Shown: piece after piece, positions 33,617-43,798 of the stretch
Numbering within the stretch: position 1 is the stretch's first letter
Layout: each line of letters opens with the position of its first letter
Source: Calamus simplicifolius
Taxonomy: Eukaryota > Streptophyta > Magnoliopsida > Arecales > Arecaceae
Reading direction: 5' to 3'
DNA length: 64,000 nucleotides
Assembly: GCA_900491605.1 (NCBI GenBank)
Contig: UESW01001504.1
Coordinates: 439,700 to 503,699 of the forward strand
Made by a program: the position numbers and the translations under genes
Notes under the pieces: generated by a model
Seen by the model: the letters and a program-made list of their open reading frames with translations, nothing else
Databases searched by the model: none
Told to the model about the DNA's origin: nothing

Positions 33617-34765
33617 TTAGGCGATGTGTTCCCGAAGTGAATTCAAAAGTATACTTAACTTCTGTCATTCTCTTGCCTGTGGAGGACATTTTAGTGGAAA
33701 GAAAACTGCAGCAAAGGTACTGCAAAGTGGGTTTTATTGGCCAACTCTTTTTAAAGATGCACATGAATTTAGCCGTAATTGTCTCCAATGTCAACAAACA
33801 GGAAATATATCTCGAAAAGACATGATGCCCCTAAACCCTATCTTGGTTGTAGAAATTTTTGATGTATGGGGTATTGATTTTATGGGCCCATTTCCTTCCT
33901 CTTTTGGATTTGAATACATTCTAGTGGCAGTTGATTATGTGTCAAAATGGATTGAAGCCATGGCAACTCGAACCAATGACCATAAAGTTGTAATCAAGTT
34001 TATTCAGCATAATATCCTTAGTCGTTTTGGATGCCCAAGGGCTATAATTAGTGATGGGGGTACACATTTCACGAATAGACACTTTGAAGCATTAATGACA
34101 AATATGGAATTACTCATAAGGTAGCTACACCTTATCATCCCCAAACTAGTGGCCAAGTTGAAATATCAAATCGAGAAATTAAAAATATCCTTGAGAAAAC
34201 AGTGAGACCTGATAGGAAAGATTGGTCAGAACGTTTGGATGATGCATTATGGGCTTATCGTACTGCATTTAAAACTCCCATAGGAATGTCTCCTTATAGG
34301 CTCGTATTTGGAAAAGCCTGTCATTTACCTGTAGAATTAGAACACCGTGCATTTTGGGCTATCAAGCAATTTAATTATGATATGAAGAATGCAGGTGTCA
34401 ATAGAAAACTTCAATTGAATGAGTTAGAAGAACTACGAAATGAGGCATATGAGAGCTCAAAAATTTATAAAGAACGAACCAAAGCATATCATGACAAATT
34501 TATTAGTAGAAAAATTTTTGAACCAAATCAAAAAGTATGGCTTTACAATTCAAGATTACACCTTTTCCCTGGAAAACTTCGTTCACGATGGAATGGACCT
34601 TTTATAGTAACTCAAGTATTTCCCCATGGAGCTGTAGAGCTTAAAGACCCCAAGCAAGGAAATACATTCAAAGTAAATGGCCAACGTTTGAAACCATATA
34701 TAGAAGAAATTAATGATGGAGAAATTGTTGAATCAATTGATCTTGTGAACCCAACACTATCATAA
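33617..34765 (+). CDS. Athila integrase (frame-broken)
   Basis: The zinc-binding region shows CHSLACGGHFSGKKTAAKVL and CLQCQQTGNISRKD. The core has D in VWGIDFMGPFP, D in AIISDGGTHFTN and E in QTSGQVEISNREIK, so all three DDE residues are visible. The C-terminal part contains WAYRTAFKTPIGMSPYRLVF and RWNGPFIVTQVFPHGAVEL, ending at a stop at 34765. Frame changes near 33620 and 34124 separate it from RT and split it. No separate env-like ORF follows. Confidence 0.9.
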
Positions 34766-35936
34766 TAAGTAGCACAGTCTGGCTGAAGACTTTAAACTTA
34801 GCGCTCTTGGGAGGCAACCCAGTTTATTAGTTATTTTTAACTTTCTGTTCTTTTAGTGTGTTCTTTTAGTATGACCAGAGAAGAGCAACAGAAGCAGATT
34901 GAAAGAAGATGGCAACAATGAAACTTCCAACCTTCAAATACTCTACCAGGTAGTATCTTTCCTTGAAATTATTATTATTATTATTTTTCTTCCATTAGGG
35001 ACAATGGAAATTAAGTTGGGGGGGGGAGGAAAAAGAATAAATAAATCTCAAGTAAAACTATAATCAGATGTGTACCAAATTCTGTCTCAATTTGAAGTTA
35101 ATCAAGCAGTCTACTAATGAATTAATGGTTAGATTATATTATTATTATTATTATTATTATTATTTTGAAATAAGGAATAAATTAAAGAAAACCTAATAAA
35201 AGGTAGGGTTTAGCCCAGAAAAATTTTTAGAATAATTTCAGACCCTCCTGACCACTGATCTTAATAGTACAATCTACTTAATAAGGGTATGGGTGAAAAT
35301 GTTATTCAAAAAAAAAAAAAAGAAAGAAAAAGAAAAAAAAAAAAATCTCTCTTAAAGTTAATAGATTAGGTTCTTAGCATTTTTCACTGAGTAACCGGGC
35401 CCCATCACCTAAGAAAGTGATGTTGTTCGCGTAAAAAGGTGAAAATGTAAAAGAACCTAAATAGAGTCAGTCCTACCTAAAGCCTTTTTAACTCGAGTCA
35501 GTAAGTCCGAGGGGTGTTTTACACCTAATGCCCTAAAACCAATAGGTTTGGGAGCCATTGGCCTAAAGCTCATTACAAGGGTTAATTAGAAAGCAAGGGG
35601 ATAGGACATTGCACTGACTTTTATAAATAAATAAATAAAGAATTAAAAGTACAACAGACATTACACCCAACCCGAATTAAGTTAGAAGACTTAATTAGAG
35701 AAGTGGAAAGTTGGTGAAGAAAGACTTCTATAAATTCTTATGGACTACACTTTATCACTAAAAAAAAAAAAAACTTAATAATCCAATGAAGTACCTCCTT
35801 TATGATTTAAAAAAAAAAAAAAAAAAAAAAGAACTATAAGATAACTATCAATTCTTAGACTAACTTGGTACATATTTCTAAATTTATTATTTTCTCGAGG
35901 ACGAGTAAGATTCAAGTTAGGGGGAGTGATAAACGC
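34766..35936 (+). other. Athila 3' untranslated region and polypurine tract
   Basis: Noncoding DNA between pol and the 3' LTR contains CTTGGGAGGCAACCCAG (about 34807), G-run 35018-35027, a (TTA)n microsatellite at about 35138-35163, and several A-runs (35309-35345, 35761-35773, 35810-35830). The PPT TTAGGGGGAG ends at 35936. In many Athila elements an env-like frame occupies this interval; none is visible here. Confidence 0.8.
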
Positions 35937-37180
35937 ATAAATAATTATCATTAAACCTATTAATTAATAATTTAACGTACCTATTTTATTTAATATTTTA
36001 ATATTTTATATAGTATTTTTGATAAAACCTTATCAGTTTAAAGAGCTCGATTTTAGGGATTTAATGACATAAACGGCACTCAAATCAGAGTTAAGATGAG
36101 CCCGGAATTGATTTTTCATTTATTTATCTATTTTAGCACGGATTTTAAAGCGATGTCGGCAAACCAAGTGCCGACTTCATCATTTTCTCAGCCAATTCCT
36201 CTGTTTCCGCCGATTCTTCTCTAAATCCAATCTAATCGTTTCCTCCATTAATTAAGGAATAAATTAGATTAGAAGTTATAAAATTAGACGAATTAAATTC
36301 CTTTTGAATGAATTTGAATTTTTTTGAAGATTTCTTAAGATTTTCTCACTTGATTTCATCGCTTCCGCACGGCTCTGTTTTCTTAAACGATTCTTCTCCA
36401 AATCAATTTCTAACCGTTTCCTCTACCAATTAAAGAATAGATTAGATTGAAAGTAATCAAATTGAGTGAATTAAAATCCTCTAGAAGAAATTTGAATTTT
36501 ATTGACGATTTATCAAGGATTTGCTTCGTTGCTTTCGCGTCTCTTTTTCTGTTCTTCTCCGCGTCTTCTCAGCGTCAAAGTTTCTATAAATAGCAGCCGT
36601 GGGGAGTCCAATGATCTACATCCAGCGCGCTGCAGCCGAGGGAGTTTGGGGGTGGTGTTCATCCGTGGAGTTATCTGCTCGTGCCGGTTTGGAGTCCGTT
36701 TGAAGAGCTCTGTTCCAAGCTGTTCCGTTTGAAGACCAGGCAAGACTTCTGTTCCGATTGAAGACCCCTGTTCCAAGAATTCCGTGGGTGGCCCTGTTTC
36801 TGCTCTGCTTCGAAGAGGGTCCGGTTTGGTTTAGAAATTTATTATAATCTGTTGCTTTCTTAATGTCATAACTCTTTACTTTATATGAAATAAAATTTTT
36901 ATTCATGATTAATTGTTATTAAATTAAGTGGAAATAATTTTAGACTGATCTATTCTTTAAAGGGACGGGCCGTGATCTATGGGTACGGACCGTGCTCTTA
37001 TAAGATAGAGCATATCTTATTATTTTATACTATTAATTATCTACTTAGTTTATATTTAATAAATTTATAAAATTATTTCAAAATAATCGCTAAAGTCCCT
37101 GTGGAATCGATCCCTTACTCTCGCTATTCTAATTAATAGTGAAATTAAGGTGTTAAATCGTTGCGCTACGACACGCATCA
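35937..37180 (+). repeat. Athila 3' LTR
   Basis: Same boundaries and content as the 5' LTR. The TATA box CTATAAATAGCAGCC is near 36586. It is followed by CCTAACAACC, which resumes the gypsy-2 LTR. Confidence 0.93.
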
Positions 37181-37528
37181 CCTAACAACCTTCGAACCTT
37201 CCAGAAGGCGCTCAAGATCCAGGTCATTACCTATAAATACGACATCCCCAGATTCTCTCAGGTATGCGCTCACAGCCCCTGGCTCACTCTCACTCTCACT
37301 CTCCTCCACTGCTCGTCGGTGCTCCCCTGGAGCTCCCGATTGGCCATCCCTGGAGAGACTTCCCGGAGAGATCCCTCTCTTCATTTTTTGTTGATCACCG
37401 ATCCCCACTGACTTGAGTGTCGGAGGGTTTTCCACGGAGGGCCACCCCCAACGCCTCTCGCGCGAGGACTTTTGTGCAGGTCCGTCCAGGAGACCGACCG
37501 CGCCCGAGTCGGAGGACAGATCCCAACA

Positions 37529-38291
37529 TTAGCTATAATTTATTTATGCTGTACATGAGCATATAATCATGATATTAAGATTATCCACTGTATTCTGGAT
37601 TACTTGAATCCAGATTTTCCGTCATGTGCATCGTTGAAGGTCATAAACCATGCCTAATTCGTTGCATTTTATATAACACAAAATATTTTTCTAGAACTAC
37701 GACAGGAGAGATTATAGCTGAGATCGGGATACTGATGGTGAGGTCCTTGGCACCGCATGACCTGCTGATGGTGAGGTCCTTGGCACCGCACGACCAACAA
37801 AGACAAATTGCTTCAGTTGGCATATTTCGTATGTGGTATAACCTATTTAAAAAATTTTAAATAATTTCTGGTGTCAAGTATTGACTGATGTTACATGTAG
37901 AATTAGCTTGGAAGTGGATGGTAGTTATTTGTACTTGTTGGCATAAGAGAGAACGCTATTGTAAATACTCATACAAGGTCTGTTATCGTATGCATCCAAT
38001 GGAAGCTTACTTTTTTTTCCATAGTATTAATGCTAGCTTTGTAAATATTAGTGTAGAAACATTGTAAGGACTATGCTTTCCTTTGATGGAGTAGCTTTTG
38101 CGGTGTTTACGCTGTTGCTTTCTGGTGCAATTTAAAATCTGAAACTCACGATTAGTGAAGCAATGTATATAATTCAGGCTTAAGATTGCAGCCTGGGAGG
38201 TGTCATCAGATGCTTCAATGGAATGATGCTTGACAAGGAGTAACTTATGGACATCCTAGTAAATTTTGATACACTAAAATAATTAATGCTT
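37529..38291. other. unassigned flank between gypsy-2 and CACTA-C
   Basis: No gene or element is recognised. It contains one 33-base tandem duplication (37732-37764 and 37765-37797, CTGATGGTGAGGTCC...). This may be the least disturbed background sequence in the window. Confidence 0.5.
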
Positions 38292-38520
38292 CACTACAAC
38301 AAATTTTTTGTTTTCCGATGCAAAAAATATCATTTACTGATGCTTAAAAGCATCGGAACATATTGCCCTGATGCTTTTAAACGCATCGTGACAAGGGGGG
38401 TGGAGAGTTGATCTAGCCGACGCTTTAAAGCGTCGGCAAGATTAATTATTCCAATTTGTTTTGCTCTGGCCAACGCTTTAAAGCGTTGGTAATAATTATT
38501 ATTTTTTTAAAAAAAAATAA
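38292..38520. repeat. CACTA-C left TIR and subterminal repeats
   Basis: After the CACTACAACAAA terminus come inverted pairs of CCGATGC/GCATCGG, GATGCTTTTAAACGCATC, a perfect 20-base palindrome CCGACGCTTTAAAGCGTCGG, and CCAACGCTTTAAAGCGTTGG. The motif differs from that of CACTA-1, so this is a different family. Confidence 0.88.
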
Positions 38521-38569
38521 GCTCCAGGCTCACCTTCTCCTATCCCCTCCCCCCGCATTGCTGCCACTG

Positions 38570-39728
38570 CCATACCACCTTGTCCACCACTGCCATACCA
38601 CCTTGTCAGAACAAATCACCGTCGTGCACCCCAAAGTCTTCTGCGACATCTTTTGAGTACCCAGGGCATTCTTCTGTGACATCTTTCGAGTACCCAGTGC
38701 AAAGCAAGTGGTGATCACCATCAGCAAACCCTCCGGGATCGCAGCAACAGCCAGAGCCACGGCAATCTCTAAGTAGTAGGTGCACTTCTCGAAGGAAAAC
38801 TTGAAATTTCTAGGCCACCTGTCGACATACTCCCAGGTTAAGAAGTATGTCGACATACTCCCAGGTTAAGAAGTACTTCACACTAATCATCCAAACAAAC
38901 ACGCAAATCACCCCAATAATGTTAGTAAGGGTCTCTCCAAACTCATTCAATTTCTTCTTCAGCGGCGTATCGTCTCTCTTTGGGAAGCTTCGTGAATTTG
39001 AGAGTGTATCTTGCCGATTTCAGTGTTCATTCCGGTCTGCATCACCAAACAAACGCAGCTCCCATTGACAACAGTGGTATTGGCAAAGACCATGCATTCT
39101 TTGCCTAGGATATTGGTTTCTTCCAAATCGACCCGTTTGTTGGTCTTGTTCACTGCAGTACTCTCCCCTGTCAGCAACCCCTGCTCTACTCTGAAAGTGG
39201 AGCTTATAAGGCACAGGACTCACATGTCGGTCGGGACCTTGTCCCCGACCTTGAGCTCCACGATGTCGCCGGGGACCAGCTCCTTCGCCGGAAGGTTGGG
39301 AATGAATTTCCCGTCCCTCTTCACCGTGGCATGCCCGGACTGGATTTCTTTCAAAGCTTCGAGGGCCTTCTCGGCGTTGTTCTCCTGCCAGACGCCGACA
39401 ACAACGTTCACGATGAGGATGAGGAAGATGACCAACGGCTCGACGAAGGCGGTGATCCCCATCTCGCCGCCCGCATCACCACCGTACCAGGCAAGAACGA
39501 AGGAGACGACGGTGGCAACGAGAAGGATCCGGATGAGTGTATCCTCGAATTGTTCGAGGACCAACTCCCAGACCGACGGCCCATAGTGCTTCTCGAGAAG
39601 CTCGTTCCAGCCGTGTATCTCCCGGCACTGCCGGGCCTTGTCGGACCGAAGCCCATTCTCCGCCAAGACCTTGAACTCCGCCTCGCATTCCATCACGCTC
39701 CGAGCCCAAGCCGGAAAATTCGCTGATG
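38570..39728 (-). pseudogene. captured ECA-type (P-type IIA) Ca2+-ATPase gene fragment
   Basis: Read on minus, the N-terminal part gives NFPAWARSVMECEAEFKVL, REIHGWNELLEKHYGPSVWE, VLEQFEDTLIRILLVATVVS (TM1), FVEPLVIFLILIVNVVVGVW (TM2), QENNAEKALEALKEIQSGHA and KELVPGDIVELKVGDKVPTD. Then follow LLTGESTAVNK, the TGES actuator loop, and VFANTTVVNGSCVCLVMQTG. TM4 has AVALAVAAIPEGLLMVITTC with the Ca-binding PEG motif. The fragment ends at TLGCTTVICSDK, exactly at the phosphorylation Asp; the KTGT that should follow is lost. A TGA interrupts it after VPTDM (about 39220), frame shifts near 38980, and duplications disturb 38650-38880. The nucleotide-binding domain and later TM helices are missing. 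It is non-functional. Confidence 0.9.
38821..38876. repeat. 28-bp tandem duplication inside the captured ATPase
   Basis: GTCGACATACTCCCAGGTTA plus AGAAGTAT is directly repeated (second copy ends AGAAGTAC). As 28 is not a multiple of three, it shifts the frame just before TM4. Confidence 0.9.
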
Positions 39729-39733
39729 GGGGC

Positions 39734-41438
39734 TGTTGGCCCAGATGGCAACCCAAGAGGAGGGGGGTGAATTGGGTTCTTAAAAATTTAAGACTTTTTA
39801 ACTTTAATTGATTAGTTAGCAAGATGTGCAAGTGAGAGGCTAACTAATAAGCAATGAACAAGCAAATAAAGAGAGATAGAGATAGAGAAAATAAGGCACG
39901 GCAAACACAAATAATTTTATAGTGGTTCGGCGCAACCAGCACCTACGTCCACTCCCAAGATTCACTTGGGTCCACACTATAATCTCTCTAGATTACAGCC
40001 GAGTTGTTTTCCAAGCTCACAACTCAAACTTGTTGTTTTACCGGGTGCACAACGAACCCAGCTGGTTTTAACTCGGGCTTACCAGCACAAAACCCTACAC
40101 GTTGTTTTTCTAGGGCTCACAACTAACCCAACACAAGCACTCCGGCTTGTAACGAGGTATACCAACCTCCACTGATTCAATCCACTGATTGAATCAGCAA
40201 ACAAATAATAAAGAGTGTTTGAACAATAAAGTGCTCCCCTTGAGCAAATATACAAATGAAGTACAAAATATATAAGGTTAGAAAAGCCTGATAATATTGC
40301 AGATGGTAGATGCTTGGGCTTTCTCCTTCTTCTCTTTAACTCCTCTAGAAGTGTTGAATCACGCCTCAGCAAGATTCTTGACCGTTGAAGTCTTTGGAGT
40401 TGAGATGAAGCTTTTTCCTCTTTTGAAAATCCTCCGATTTGACCTTTGAAATGCTTTGGATTTTCTTTGGCTTTTGTGGATGAGAAGGAGTAGACGAAAC
40501 TTCCACTTGGATTTCACTCCTTTTGAATCACTCCTCTTTGAGCTAAATGATTTTTCCAATATGCTCTGTTTTTCCCTCTTTTCAAATGATATTCTTTTCT
40601 CTCTTTTTGATTTTCTCTTTTGATTTGAAAAGAGCTCCTCTATTTATAGAATCTGCAAAAATATATCCGTTAGAGACAAGGAAAAATAGCCGTTATTCAA
40701 AAATCTTACCGTTGGGGCTGATGTGTCATCGTTAAAAATCGCGCCCAGATTTCGCGGAGTCGACTCGAGCTTTGTGGGAGTCGGCTCGAAGTCGATTACC
40801 AAAAATAGAAACATTTTAAGCATTGAAGGGTCGACTCGCGAAAACAAAGTGTCGGCTCCTGAAAGTCGGGAGTCGACTCGAGGAAAATGGGGAGTCGACT
40901 CGAGAAGTGCTCAAAAAACATGGGTTCTGTTGTTTGAGCGGAGTCGGCTCGCACACAGGAGTCGGCTCGCAAGAAGTCAGGGGTCGACTCTTGAAAACCA
41001 AGGGTCGACTCGAGAAAATCAGGCAAATTGGGGAGTCGACTCGGAAACCCTTGAGTCGGCTCGGGACCGATACAAAAATCAGAAAAATGTTCTGATTGAC
41101 TTTAAAACTTGTCCCAATTAAATTTAAAATATAAATTTGACTTGAATACATTAAATATGACGTTTATCATGGATTCAAGACATGTTTCAAGAATTCATCG
41201 ATTGAATTATAATGTGTAAAATTCCTTTTTGAAATCTTTTAAGCATAGAACTTGAAACTCCTTTTTCTAAGATTCAAAACTCATTTGATATAACCATTGA
41301 TAGTTCATTCCTTTCAATTTGAATAAGCTCAAGGTTTTTGATAAATAAACACATTGTTTTCTTTAAGGTACTCATGGCTTTTGGAAATCATCAAAATCAA
41401 TAAAGTTGGGGCAATTATGTTTCAATAATTTCTCAACA
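39734..41438 (-). repeat. copia C 3' LTR
   Basis: On + it runs from TGTTGGCCCAGATGG to TTTCTCAACA. A TATA box (TCTATAAATAGAGG on minus) lies at about 40637-40650. The U3 array of GAGTCGACTCG/GAGTCGGCTCG motifs lies at 40755-41066, upstream of the TATA box in the sense of transcription. Confidence 0.93.
40755..41066. repeat. GAGTCGACTC / GAGTCGGCTC array in the U3 of LTR C
   Basis: About twelve units occur in roughly 310 bases, about seven with the palindromic GTCGAC core and five with GTCGGCTC. Spacing is 15-45 bases. The 5' LTR carries the same array at 49796-50106. Confidence 0.93.
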
Positions 41439-41727
41439 ATCTCCCCCTTTTTGATGATGACAAAAACATTGAGTATATGCATTATAAAATTGAAAAAATT
41501 TGTGATTCCAAAATCAACTATTGTGTTCATGGAAAGGCTCCCCCTCAATGAGGTAGCTCCCCCTATGAACCTTAATTTTATAAATCATTCAAAATTTTTC
41601 AAAATCAGAAACTTAAGCATTTTCTTTATGAAATTCAATTTATCTCTTCCCCTTATGCTCTTCCTCTTTCAAACTTTGATTGAATTGAAGGAGGCATATA
41701 CGATTGAATAAAAACTCTCCCCCTTTT
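41439..41727 (-). promoter_or_regulatory. copia C polypurine tract and extra PPT-like copies
   Basis: On minus AAAAAGGGGGAGATT directly precedes the LTR (41439-41453). Further GGGGGAG-type tracts occur near 41539, 41556 and 41713-41727. Copia A shows the same multiplicity before its 3' LTR. Confidence 0.8.
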
Positions 41728-42401
41728 TTGTAATCAACAAAAAGGTTAGAAGTTTAATATCAATATTCTCATTTTTTCTATTTAACTTATCAATTGAAGA
41801 TAATCATTCAAAGCATTCAAAGATATTCTTACAATTGAAATAGACAAAAGTAATGCATCAAACTTTCTCATTACTTCAAAATGAAAGTACATGAAAATGT
41901 AAACTTGCTCATTGCATTGAAAGTAAATTTGATTACATCAAAAAGAGATTACATGAAAACTTAAAAATTTCTTCTAGTAATTCTATTCAAGTGATCTACA
42001 ATCTGCTTCATCCCTTCACATTGAAGTCTAACATAGTCTTTGAGTTTTTCATCAACAAAAGTACAAGCAGATGTAATTTTTCTTGAAGCTCGGCGTTGCA
42101 TTGGGAGTATGTCTCCGAGTCACCGCAGATGTCCTTAAGTTCTCCAAAGATATTCTTTAAGTCTTCACTTAAGGAACTGGTAGATGAACTGAGAGTAGAC
42201 TCAATCGATGCAACCGATCACTGAGAGAATATAAGGCTTCTTTTAAGTTCATATACTTTTCATTAAATTCTTCTTTCAATCTTTTCATGATCACTTAACT
42301 CAGACTTGAATAATGATCGAAGCTGATCTAACTGTGTATCAGAAAAACTACCAGATGAAATGTAGAAGACTGCAGGAGCAACAGTAGGAGCAGGGGTAGA
42401 A
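41728..42401 (-). other. copia C region between ORF2 and the PPTs
   Basis: This is a decayed or noncoding tail of ORF2 and untranslated sequence. On minus, short readable pieces continue the C-terminal ORF2 region (for example VAPAVFYISSGSFSD near 42350), but stops are frequent. Confidence 0.55.
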
Positions 42402-43381
42402 TCAGAAGCAGGAGCAGGAACAGACTCTGGAACAGACGAAGCACTGAGGAGGCTCAGGTGATGAATGTCTCATAGAAGGTCTGGGTGCCTCTGCATCTAA
42501 GTCTCTGTCCTCAGTAACATTCTTTCTCTCCCAACTTCCATTTTTCTTAACAAACCCCATGCGATGAATGGTAGCCAAAGTATAATAATCTGTATGTCTT
42601 AACTCCTTCTTTGGCTCACAATCACTGAACACAATCCCTTGGCTTGAAATAATTTAGTTAAAACCATGCCATAGGGCAAACTTGATTTCTTTTTCCCGCC
42701 ACAATCTGCAATATACCAAATTATCATCCTAGGTAGATTGATGGGTTTCCCAGAAACAACAGCATCCATAACAAAAATATCTCGCTCAGAAACATAGTCG
42801 AATCTGCCGGTCTTGGGAAACAAAATCCTGCTGCAAATATTGTGGAGAAGTCTTAATTCCAAAGGCAGTTGACTAGCAAATACTTCTTCAAATCCTTCAA
42901 AATTTCGGTTCAATAGCCTAGTGAGGGCTGGAGATCTATCTTCTGGGGCAAATGTAGATGGTCCAGACAAGGGTAATTTCAATAATCTAGATAGAATAGA
43001 GGATGTAATGTTCAGACCAATGCCTCTAACCTTGCTCACCAAGCCATCATCTCCTCTGGACAAATTCTTGTAAAACTCTTTAACTAGAGCAGGGTAGGTG
43101 GGACAGTCCAATGAACAAATATACTCAAATCCCATCTCAATTAGTTGTCTACCAATGATGAATCCTTCATTCTCAAACAATTCAAAATCAACCTTTCTTC
43201 CTGTGGTGACAATCCTACTGGCTAGAAGATCTACCTGAAGGGTAGGAGCTGGAGCAGGAGGATCACTAGCAGAAGGGGTGGAGGATGAATCCGTAGACGG
43301 CTCGCGGACGGGTCGTCGAACGGTCCTCTTTCTCTTCAAACCGGCGCCACTCGAGCTAGCTCCTCGGGTTTTGGGTGCCAT
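42402..43381 (-). CDS. copia C ORF2 product (putative plant transposon protein)
   Basis: The frame starts at ATG 43381 with a basic, Ser/Pro-rich N terminus (MAPKTRGASSSGAGLKRKRT). The central domain contains ENEGFIIGRQLIEMGFEYIC, RGIGLNITSSILSRLLKLPL, FASQLPLELRLLHNICSRIL, SERDIFVMDAVVSGKPINLP and SSLPYGMVLTKLFQ, characteristic of the putative plant transposon protein family found after pol in SIRE-like elements. After a frame change near 42630 it continues with DYYTLATIHRMGFVKKNGSW. No signal peptide or clear membrane segment is visible, so an envelope function is not supported by the sequence. Copia A carries a homologue. Confidence 0.85.
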
Positions 43382-43469
43382 TGATCTTGAAGGATTGGTT
43401 AATCAGAGGTTATTTGAGGTTTGGAGGGTTTTGGGAAAGTTTTGGAGAGGATTTGGAAGATTTGGAAGA

Positions 43470-43675
43470 TGAAATGTCCGTCGGGTCGACTCGTGCCCTA
43501 AATAATCGACTGGGACCACGTCGAGTCGACTCGCGCAAAGTGTGGAGTCGGCTCCCGACTAGTCACAGAGCACGGACACGATCTCGAGTCGACTCGCTCA
43601 GAGGAGGGGTCGACTCCTGAGTTTCAGCAGAAACTCGAGTCGACTCCGATACTCTCGAGTCGGCTCCCAGACAAT
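43470..43675. repeat. second GAGTCGACTC array between pol and ORF2 of copia C
   Basis: Seven units (GGTCGACTCGTG, GAGTCGACTCGCG, GAGTCGGCTCCC, GAGTCGACTCGCT, GGTCGACTCCTG, GAGTCGACTCCG, GAGTCGGCTCCC) occur 100-290 bases upstream of the ORF2 start codon. They are the same motif as in the LTR U3. No TATA box is evident between the array and the ATG. Confidence 0.9.
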
Positions 43676-43798
43676 TTCAGAGAAAAATAGATTAAGATTC
43701 AGAGAATCCGAATTGAGTCCCAAATTTGATCTTTGAGTATGATTAAAAATCATGGACTTTGAGAGATCAAATTGATATGAGTTCTAGATAAAATTTCC

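Larger units (their letters stand above)
27193..37180 (+). mobile_element. Athila-lineage Ty3/gypsy retrotransposon, structurally complete
   Basis: LTRs of about 1.24 kb (27193-28426 and 35937-37180) start TGATAAACGC and end ACACGCATCA. A tRNA-Asp-type primer binding site follows the 5' LTR, and a polypurine tract (TTAGGGGGAG) precedes the 3' LTR. gag, protease, RT, RNase H and integrase follow in Ty3/gypsy order. A 4-base CCTA flanks both ends (27189-27192, 37181-37184); a 5-base duplication would be expected. Differences between the LTRs are largely single-base indels, suggesting recent insertion plus possible consensus errors. It sits inside the gypsy-2 LTR. Confidence 0.93.
26123..37528 (+). 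mobile_element. gypsy-2: 3' end and 3' LTR, interrupted by Athila
   Basis: The purine tract GAGTGGGGGGCATG is followed by the LTR start TGTTGAGGG at 26227. The first part of the LTR runs to 27192 and resumes at 37181, ending CCCAACA at 37528. CCTA is present on both sides of the inserted Athila. The two parts together give an LTR of about 1.3 kb with TGTTG...CAACA ends. A TATA-like CCTATAAATACGA is at about 37229-37241. Only about 100 bases of internal sequence lie upstream of the LTR, after the N at 26122. Confidence 0.8.

Noticed and set aside
27188..37185. A perfect 5-bp target duplication for Athila
   Set aside because: The left flank is TCCTA and the right CCTAA; only CCTA is shared at the ends as read.
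38847..39726. Plus-strand frames across the captured ATPase
   Set aside because: They are mirror frames of the ATPase; only the minus strand gives P-type ATPase motifs.
38570..39728. A functional Ca2+-ATPase gene
   Set aside because: It stops at the phosphorylation site, has an in-frame TGA, frameshifts and duplications, lacks the nucleotide-binding domain, and lies within transposon termini.
42402..43381. Envelope protein assignment for copia C ORF2
   Set aside because: No signal peptide, transmembrane segment or fusion-like region is visible; the neutral family name is safer.
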